From Linum tenue (taxonomy: Eukaryota; Streptophyta; Magnoliopsida; Malpighiales; Linaceae), in contig CAMGYJ010000010.1 of NCBI GenBank assembly GCA_946122785.1, positions 31,103,608 to 31,167,607 of the forward strand: 64,000 nt of DNA. The letters are read 5' to 3'. Every line of letters begins with the position of its first letter. Position 1 is the stretch's first letter. This document shows positions 57,522 through 64,000 of this stretch, in pieces. The position numbers and the translations under genes are program-made. Under the pieces are notes generated by a model. It did no database searches. It had not been told where the DNA came from and saw only the letters and a program-made list of their open reading frames with translations.

Positions 57522-57814
57522 CGCTATGCTGAAAGTTGTGGGTAAAGGTTGGATCAATGTTAAGAAGTTGTTACTAGTTCAAAATGTGTTCTATCTTCTA
57601 TGTGCAAGGAATGCAAACTAAATAGTTGAAACATATACAAGATGAAAGAGAAGGTCATGACCTTCCTTATCAAGGTAGGGTTTGCAAGGTCTTTAATGAC
57701 GAAAGGGGTCTTTTGTGACGGAAAAAAGATGAAATCAAAAGGATCTTTGTGTTTAGATTTTGAATGACTATGACGTGGATATGAATGCAATATTGATCCA
57801 GAAGCACCAGAGAT
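57522..57814. other. Short spacer
   Basis: No gene recognised. Confidence 0.3.
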
Positions 57815-58818
57815 TAGGGATGACAATTACCCACTCATGGGTAATTTTACCCAAATCCAAGTAGATCCATTGATTATGGGTTAGGGTATGGATGAAGTAT
57901 ATATGGATTTGGGGATTGTAGATGGGTTTGGTAGGATTTGGATTTTGCTTCCATAATCTACATGGGCATGGGTTGGATATGGATACCCATTTGGTTGAGA
58001 GTGTTTAACTCCACATAGAAAAAGTGGACCTATTTGTAAAATTTAAAACGTCTATGCATCAAAATGTAACACTCAAAAAATTGAGGTACTAAAATATATT
58101 TTCCCATCGATATTTTGAGGACTTATAAGCAAAAAAATTAATTTTAGGTACTAAATCTAAAGATCTAACAAGTTTAGATATTAAACTGTAATTCTCATAT
58201 GGATATGGCTAAAACCCAAATCCATGAATCAAAAACTCAACCCAACCCAAATAAATGGGTATGGGTACAAATCCATCAAACTCTACTAGGGATGGCAATT
58301 TCGACCTGACCCGATTTACTCAACCTGTTTGACCTGTTTGGCGGGGCTGGAATGGGTACCTCTCATCGACCTGCCCTGACCCGCCCAATTCTCGACCCGT
58401 TCTTGCCTAAATTACATGTAATCTTAGTCAAATTACTTAGGATTTTCCTCTTATTACATCATATTTTAGGTATAATAAAGTTGTAAATAAGTGAAAAACT
58501 CAATTTCTCCAATAATTTAACTACCTTTTATTAAATTATGATTTCCTTCTTGGTCTTTTAATTAAAATAACAAATAATTCTAATGTTTTTCGCATAAGTT
58601 ATATACCCAATGGGTCGACCTGCCCCGATCCGTGCCCCATGATAAATTACCTGACCCAGACCCGACCTACCACGGGGTGGGTATGGGTATCGAGATACCC
58701 GCCCCGAACCTGCCCATTGCCATTCCTAAACTCTATCCATATACCATCTATTTGAATTTAATACCCAACACAATTGGATTGGATAACAAATAGCCATGAG
58801 GTAAAATTGCAATCCCTA
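57815..58818. mobile_element. Candidate hAT-like element interrupted by a hAT MITE
   Basis: The left end TAGGGATGACAATTACCC and the inverted right end TAGGGATTGCAATTTTACC are similar. An 8-bp target duplication is not evident, so the boundaries are tentative. The interior is non-coding and repeats phrases such as ATGGGTATGGGTA. Confidence 0.45.
58287..58728. mobile_element. hAT-type MITE, 442 bp
   Basis: Its ends are TAGGGATGGCAAT and, inverted, TAGGAATGGCAAT. The 8-bp target duplication is AACTCTAC (58279-58286) and AACTCTAT (58729-58736), one mismatch. The subterminal parts are rich in ACCTGACCCG and GGGTCGACC. No coding capacity. Confidence 0.85.
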
Positions 58819-58827
58819 CCGTAAAGT

Positions 58828-60918
58828 CGGGTTGGATCCGGTCCTTAAGCCTCATTGTTTAAGGAGGTTCTTAAACCATTTTTATTGGCTGATAGTAGAT
58901 TAGGTAGTTAATGAAGGGTTAGTAGTTAATAGTTAGTTGGAATAAATAAGATATTATGAAAATATAATTAATATTACTCATTAATGATTCTCTTTTTCTC
59001 TCCCCCTTGATCTTCTCCATAACCCTCTCTATCCACTACAATTAAAAGAAAATTCGAAATTAATTTAATTAAATATTATTATTTAATATTTAATAAATTC
59101 GAACTTAATATTTTTATTTTTTTTAAATGAAAATAAAGAATTAAAAATGTATGCTCTCTCTCACTTCGTGGCAACTTGCAATGCAGTATTAGCATTTTGC
59201 AATGACATTATCAACATTTATTAAATGAATCGTTATTATTATACATCATCATTATTAACGACTTAAATATACTTATCAATTCCTTACAATTACATTATTA
59301 ACAATTTTGGATCAATTGTTACCGTTTTATAGTTTCGTCATCAACGCCTATGAATGAATCATTAAAGTTATGTAACATGGTCATTAACAGTTTGAATAAC
59401 AATATCATTGATTTACAACATCTTTAGTACTAATGATTCACATTTTCACATCATGTTTATAATATCTAGTTATAACCTCTTTCAATGATTTCTAATGATA
59501 TTATTAACGTTTTATGATCAATTAACATTGCTTTACATTATCATTCTCAATGATCATAAAGCACAATACAGATTCAGTCAAACAAACATTGTCAAGAAAA
59601 ATATTAGCTCAAGCAAACCAACATTCACGCCTCAACACCAAACTTTTAATAACAATACAATAAATCATTGATAACGAAAAGTATTTCGTAGAAAATAAAC
59701 ACAAAACATCAATGTAAAAATGTACGACTTCAACATTATAAATGACATCAAGCTTTTAATAAAGATATTAAAAACCATTAATAACGAATGATCAAGTCAC
59801 TGATAAGGAAATATATTTTGGTAATAAAAAATATTAATAATATTCAGATGCACTGTTTAATGTCAAATAGCACTAAAAACGCATTAATAAGTAACATGTG
59901 TTTAATGATAATGCATCCAAAAACTTTGATAATGATAGCAACTAATGATTGTTAAGAACCTTACTAGATATTATTAATATCTTATTTTTTCAAACATTGA
60001 TAATGCTTATACATACCTATTAATAATGACACCAACTACGTTACTAACTTAGACTGAAAGATTAATAACCATAGTTATATCATTAAACGTAAATTCACTT
60101 TTGCTAACGTCATAAAAAAATCAATACCTAACAAGTATGCTTCTTGATAATGACATTTGACAAAGTTACAAACATAAACGAAAAAATATTAATAATTCAA
60201 ATCACTAAACATAAGCAATGTTACAAATGAAATAATTTTTTGCTAATGGTTGTATTGTGCTTGGATAAAGACATTGATAATAGGACTTCAAATGATTATA
60301 AATCATTGCGAGCCAAATTGATAATACGATGTAATAGTAAATAAACTTCAAGTGCCAACAAATTGAAAACACAATTTCACTTTTGCTAATGTTACAAACA
60401 AAACATAACATAAAAAGTTAATAATGTCATATAAAATTATTAAAAAAACATGTCGAACAACATTAATAATAACACAAACGAATACCTAACAACGAAAAAT
60501 CCTAAACCCCATGTAATGAAAAGCCCTAATGATGATTCAATTTATAAATATTGATAATGTCATTACAAAATGTTAATACTAATCGGAAGTTTCCAAGATG
60601 TGAGAGAGGCATATATTTTAAATTTCAAATTTTCATTTTAGAAAAAGAAAATTATTAAATTCGGATTTTATTAAATATTAAATAAAATTAATTTCATATT
60701 TCTTTTTAATTATAATGTAGAGAGAGGGTTTTGAAGAAAATCATGGGAGGGGAGAGAAAGAGAATTACTAATTAATTATTTTAATTATATTTGCAAAACC
60801 CCATTACCCGTAACTATCTATTAACTACTAACCCCATTAACTATCTAATCCACTATCAGCCAATAGGAATGCTTTAAGATTCTCCTTAAGAAATGAGACT
60901 TAAGGAACTTGATGAGCC
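58828..60918. mobile_element. Mutator-like element with ~280-bp TIRs, non-coding
   Basis: A perfect 9-bp target duplication CCGTAAAGT (58819-58827 and 60919-60927) bounds the element. The TIRs run from the ends through TCCTTAAG.CTCATT, TATTGGCTGATAGT and the AATTAATTATATTT block to about 59120 and 60620. The 1.5-kb centre is very AT-rich, with scores of ATTAATAATG and TTAATGAT-like phrases and no transposase. Long TIRs with 9-bp duplications are typical of MULEs. Confidence 0.85.
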
Positions 60919-60982
60919 CCGTAAAGTTAGCAGCTGAAGTGACAACACCAATAACGGGGATAAGTAGGTGAGAAGCATAAGA

Positions 60983-62233
60983 CTAACCCTAAAACACACC
61001 TACAAATGACGTAAAACAATTCATGTGGACCAGTCGGTTTCGCCGAGAGAGGGATCGCGGCGCTCTGCCGCCACTGCGGCGACGCCCGACGCCCCTGCTC
61101 CTGCGGCGCCTGCTCCTCCACCGCCGCCGATTCTTCTTCATCGTCGTCGACGATCAAGAGGTCCGGAAGCGTTAGCCGCATATCGAATTTTCTGTTCGAG
61201 AGCAGCAGCAACACTGCGGAGCCTTCCTTGCGGCGGTCGAGATCCTTGGCGGTGGCGATTCCGTTCCTCCGGTCGTCAACCAATCGTCATCCTCCTCATG
61301 CCGCTGCTTCCGACAAGGCGGCTCCAACTCCCGCTCCGGCGTTCTGGGCAATTCTGAAAGGCGGCGGCGCGTCGGCGAAGAAGAAGGACGACGTGGCGGC
61401 GGCGGAGGAGGAGGAGGAAGGTGAGCAGCTTCGGAGGATGACGATGAGGAAATCGAGGTCGGTGGCGGTGACGTCAGCGGATGCAGGGAGGTCGTCGTGG
61501 AAAGGAAGCGGCGGAGGGAGAGGGTGGCATTTCCCGAGCCCGATGAAGGTGTTCCGGCAATCGAAAAGCTCCGCCAGAGGCGGCGGCGGTTTGATCTTTG
61601 GGTCTGACGGTTACAATTCCAGAGCACGGTTACAAATCCAGAGAGGACTCCAACTGCGATCCGTTTCAGATACGCTTGTTCTTTCTCTTTCCTCCCTAAT
61701 TTTAATATTTATTTATTTCCAGGAATATAATTCTAAAATCTTTTAATTTTATTTTCCTTAACGGCTCGTATATATAAACTTTTCATTGACTTTACTTAAA
61801 AAAAAAGTAATAAAAAATGTTTTTCTTTTGACCTTGTTAGCTTTTGATTTGGAGTATCCGACTAAGCCTCAATGGCTTGTTTAAGTCCATTCGGTGGAGC
61901 TTAGTTGTCCTCCAGTATGGGCGCTTGTGTGTTTGTTTGTTTTTGCAGGGGCACGTAGTTTTCCCTTGACTATACAAGCATCAATCCATTATGATTCAAT
62001 CTCGTGATGTGGCGCATGCGACAGGTGGAGCGATCTCGGAAGAGATTTGTTTGGCGTCTGTGTATTTTAATTTCTTTATTTGTACTTTTACGCAGAGGTT
62101 GTACAACAGGGCTGCCCACTTAGTGGCTTCTAATGCCCTTTCATCGACAGCTCGATATTGTGTCGACTGTCGCGTCTGGTTTTCTAGCGTCTTGTAATAT
62201 CTATTTCATTCCCGATCTATGACAAAAAAAAAA
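60983..62233 (+). mobile_element. Retro-insertion flanked by a 21-bp target duplication
   Basis: The 21-base segment beginning AAGTAGGTGAGAAGCAT is present at 60962-60982 and 62234-62254 without mismatch. The insertion ends in a run of A (62224-62235). Its right part has a LINE RNase H tail (LYNRAAHLVASNAL at about 62098-62140). Its left part is a GC-rich coding-like segment (61020-61660) unlike LINE sequence. It looks like a chimeric or transducing LINE insertion. Confidence 0.78.
61020..61660 (+). pseudogene. GC-rich coding remnant, plant Ser/Lys-rich family
   Basis: In one + frame from about 61150 it reads TIKRSGSVSRISNFLFESSS, LRRSRSLAVAIPFL, MRKSRSVAV and GRGWHFPSPMKVFRQSK. These look like a conserved plant family of small basic proteins of unknown function. 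The upstream Pro/Ala-rich part is in another frame, and no ATG opens the conserved frame, so a frame change near 61130 is likely. There is no intron in the conserved part. It lies inside the retro-insertion and may be a captured transcript. Confidence 0.5.
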
Positions 62234-62254
62234 AAGTAGGTGAGAAGCATAAGA

Positions 62255-62479
62255 AACTGGCTTGTCATGGAATTCAGAAGTCATTCTATGGAGTGTGTGA
62301 TTTAGATAGAGAAACTTGGTTTGACACATTAAAATTTGTTGTAAAAACTCTATTTCAGTGACCTCATCTCACTGCCCTCGACGAATCAAATTGAAGGTCC
62401 TCATTCTTTTGAGGAGCCAATGGACTTATGGAAGAACAAAATTGGAGGCGATAAATGAAGGTTGAGTGCAATTTATTGG
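62255..62479. other. Short spacer
   Basis: No feature recognised. Confidence 0.3.
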
Positions 62480-62728
62480 AAAGGACATTAGCCGGTAAGT
62501 TAAAAAAAATTATTACCCAGGAACCTCAACTCCACGTGTCACTTTGTGACAGCGGGTTTTATTAAATCTGGTTCCACCAATAATCAAATTCAATGTCATC
62601 GGGGTTGCACCCCAGCACTCTTGTACCTCCGGGAACACCAACGGGCTCGCTTGGATTCGTACCTGAGATCTGCAACTCCCAAACCTTCACTGTCACAGCA
62701 GTTTTACCATTAGGCTATCTTACCTTTG
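62480..62728 (-). mobile_element. Candidate tRNA-derived SINE
   Basis: On the minus strand there is an A-box-like ATAGCCTAATGG (62718-62707) and, about 43 bases on, a B-box-like AGGTACGAATCC (62664-62653). About 170 bases of body follow, then a T-rich end (about 62500). Plant SINEs have this layout. No target duplication was recognised, so a tRNA-like pseudogene inside another repeat cannot be excluded. Confidence 0.5.
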
Positions 62729-62857
62729 GTGGAAGTGACATCTTTTAATTATGGGTTTAGACTTTAGACAAATCAACTCTACACCCTTATTTAGGTAAAT
62801 TGTAAGGTTGGTCATTCGAAGTACTAAAAAATTCACGTTTGGTCACTAAAAGTATTT

Positions 62858-63199
62858 GGGTAAATACAATATATTAGCCACAACTATTATGAAGCGGGGA
62901 ATTATAGCCACAACAGTGAAAATTCAAATTATTAGCCAAATGTTAACTATCTGTTAACAATTCCGTTAGTAAAACTGACTAAACTTTTATGTTTTAAAGT
63001 TATAAATTAAAAGCATTCCGACGTGGCCGCTGCCGCGGCCGATGACGTGGCCTTCTCCGTAAAAAATTTGATAACAGTAACGGACAGTTAGCCATATCTT
63101 GACCCGCAACAATAGTTATGGCTAATAATTTTAATTTTCATAGTTGTGGATATAATTAACCATTTCATAATAGTTGTGGCTAATATGTTGTATTTACCC
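62858..63199. mobile_element. Mutator-type MITE, 342 bp
   Basis: The 9-bp target duplication AAAGTATTT is perfect (62849-62857 and 63200-63208). The TIRs start GGGTAAATACAA and extend about 85 bases (ATATTAGCCACAACTATTATGA). Non-coding centre with GACGTGGCC phrases. Confidence 0.88.
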
Positions 63200-63208
63200 A
63201 AAGTATTT

Positions 63209-63700
63209 TACTCCATTTGTGATCACTAAAAGTGGTTAAACATTTCGCGTTTGGCCACTCTCCATTAGTCCTTGCTTACCTCCATTAACGCTGTCAGTGT
63301 TTTGCTGACGTGGCTAACAGAAGTGATCAGTCACCAAATTTTAACCTAAAAAAATTGTAACCCAACCAGCCAAATCATCTCTTAACCCGCCATCTCATAA
63401 ATCCTAACCCAACCCCTGACCTAACCCCACCTATCCGCTCGAAATAAATAAAAAATCACCCTTCAAGTCGGAGCCAATCGCCCACCGGATCCCCCTTTTC
63501 CCTTGATCTCCAATCTCTGGCTATCTCTACGGTGAAAAAATCCTCCACTGAAGAGCTTGGCTCAAGAACTCCTCCATGAAGGTGCTCTAATATTTTGACT
63601 GAGTTGTAATTGCGACTCAGCTTCTTCGTGCGATAAAAAAGTGGGGAATCGAAGAATCAAACTGGGACAAAGGCTGTCGCCGGTGGAAGATTTCGATCTC
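63209..63700. other. Unassigned spacer
   Basis: No supported gene. Confidence 0.3.
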
Positions 63701-63715
63701 GAGGCCTCCCCCTGT

Positions 63716-64000
63716 TTCCTCGGGAAAACCAAATACCACCGCTGGTGCCGATTTTGGTTTCCGGCGATGTTGATTCGATGTTTCGCGATGGAAACTCTTG
63801 CGGTGCCTTTTGATCGGACGCACCGCTGATTGTTGAAATCGAGACGACCGTCAAATATCCACCGGACGGTGTTGATTTGATCTGCGCAACTGACTTCTGA
63901 AAACGATGCCGATCGTCAAATATCCACCGCCGGGCGATGTTGATTTGATCGATGCACCTCTGAATGGTGAAATCAATGTGACCGTCAAATATCCACCGCC
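63716..64000. repeat. Repeat D, copy 2, merging into a ~68-bp tandem repeat at the window edge
   Basis: The left part matches 52365-52570. From 63840 the phrase GTCAAATATCCACCG recurs at about 63849, 63913 and 63982, each time followed by GATGTTGATTTGATC-type sequence. This is a tandem repeat of roughly 64-69 bases that continues beyond the window. Confidence 0.8.

Overview
This is nuclear DNA from a flowering plant, probably a dicot. The evidence is TTTAGGG-type telomeric repeats, intron-containing genes of plant families (an F-box/LysM protein, a stress-associated A20 protein, an RGLG-type copine, PEX11A), and a dense nest of plant transposable elements. No bacterial-type operon, CRISPR array, rRNA or confident tRNA gene was seen. 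All splice sites were read by eye. || Layout. 1-10546: a Ty3/Gypsy element on the + strand, entering from the left edge and ending in an LTR at 9194-10546. A second, young Gypsy element on the - strand (1620-8533, target duplication ATGTG) is inserted in it. Both carry gag and/or protease coding only. 11079-12918: an intact two-exon F-box/LysM gene. 13391-20105: AT-rich intergenic DNA with a (TA)n-associated MITE, a terminal-inverted-repeat (TIR) element holding a minisatellite, and a 5'-truncated LINE. 20679-27830: a - strand LTR retrotransposon whose interior was invaded by a 5.2-kb hAT element (21248-26409, perfect 8-bp target duplication) carrying decayed transposase and a captured host exon. 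|| 27852-37239: MITEs, a stress-associated protein gene that has lost its AN1 finger, a small unrecognised three-exon gene on the - strand, interstitial telomeric repeats, and an RGLG-like gene lacking its RING end. 37840-44599: a decayed FAR1/MULE-type transposase gene on the - strand beside a divergent, intact nine-exon Ulp1-like gene on the + strand, whose expected catalytic Cys is Ser. 45190-47040: LINE and PEX11A pseudogene remnants. || 47460-51402 is the most striking structure: two unrelated MITE-like elements of about 0.4 kb (called A and B here) alternate nine times with (TA)n junctions, making a higher-order tandem array with a period near 0.9 kb. An A-B pair that looks nearly identical lies 20 kb away, next to an inverted copy of the array's left flank. 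|| 51403-64000 holds no intact gene: a degenerate GCGGTACCG-rich tract, a fold-back TRIM retrotransposon, nested hAT elements, two Mutator-like elements with perfect 9-bp target duplications, a chimeric insertion bounded by a 21-bp direct repeat, a candidate SINE, and a short tandem repeat cut by the right edge. || The host genes show no common pathway. What ties the window together is repeated nested transposition, local duplication and gene decay.
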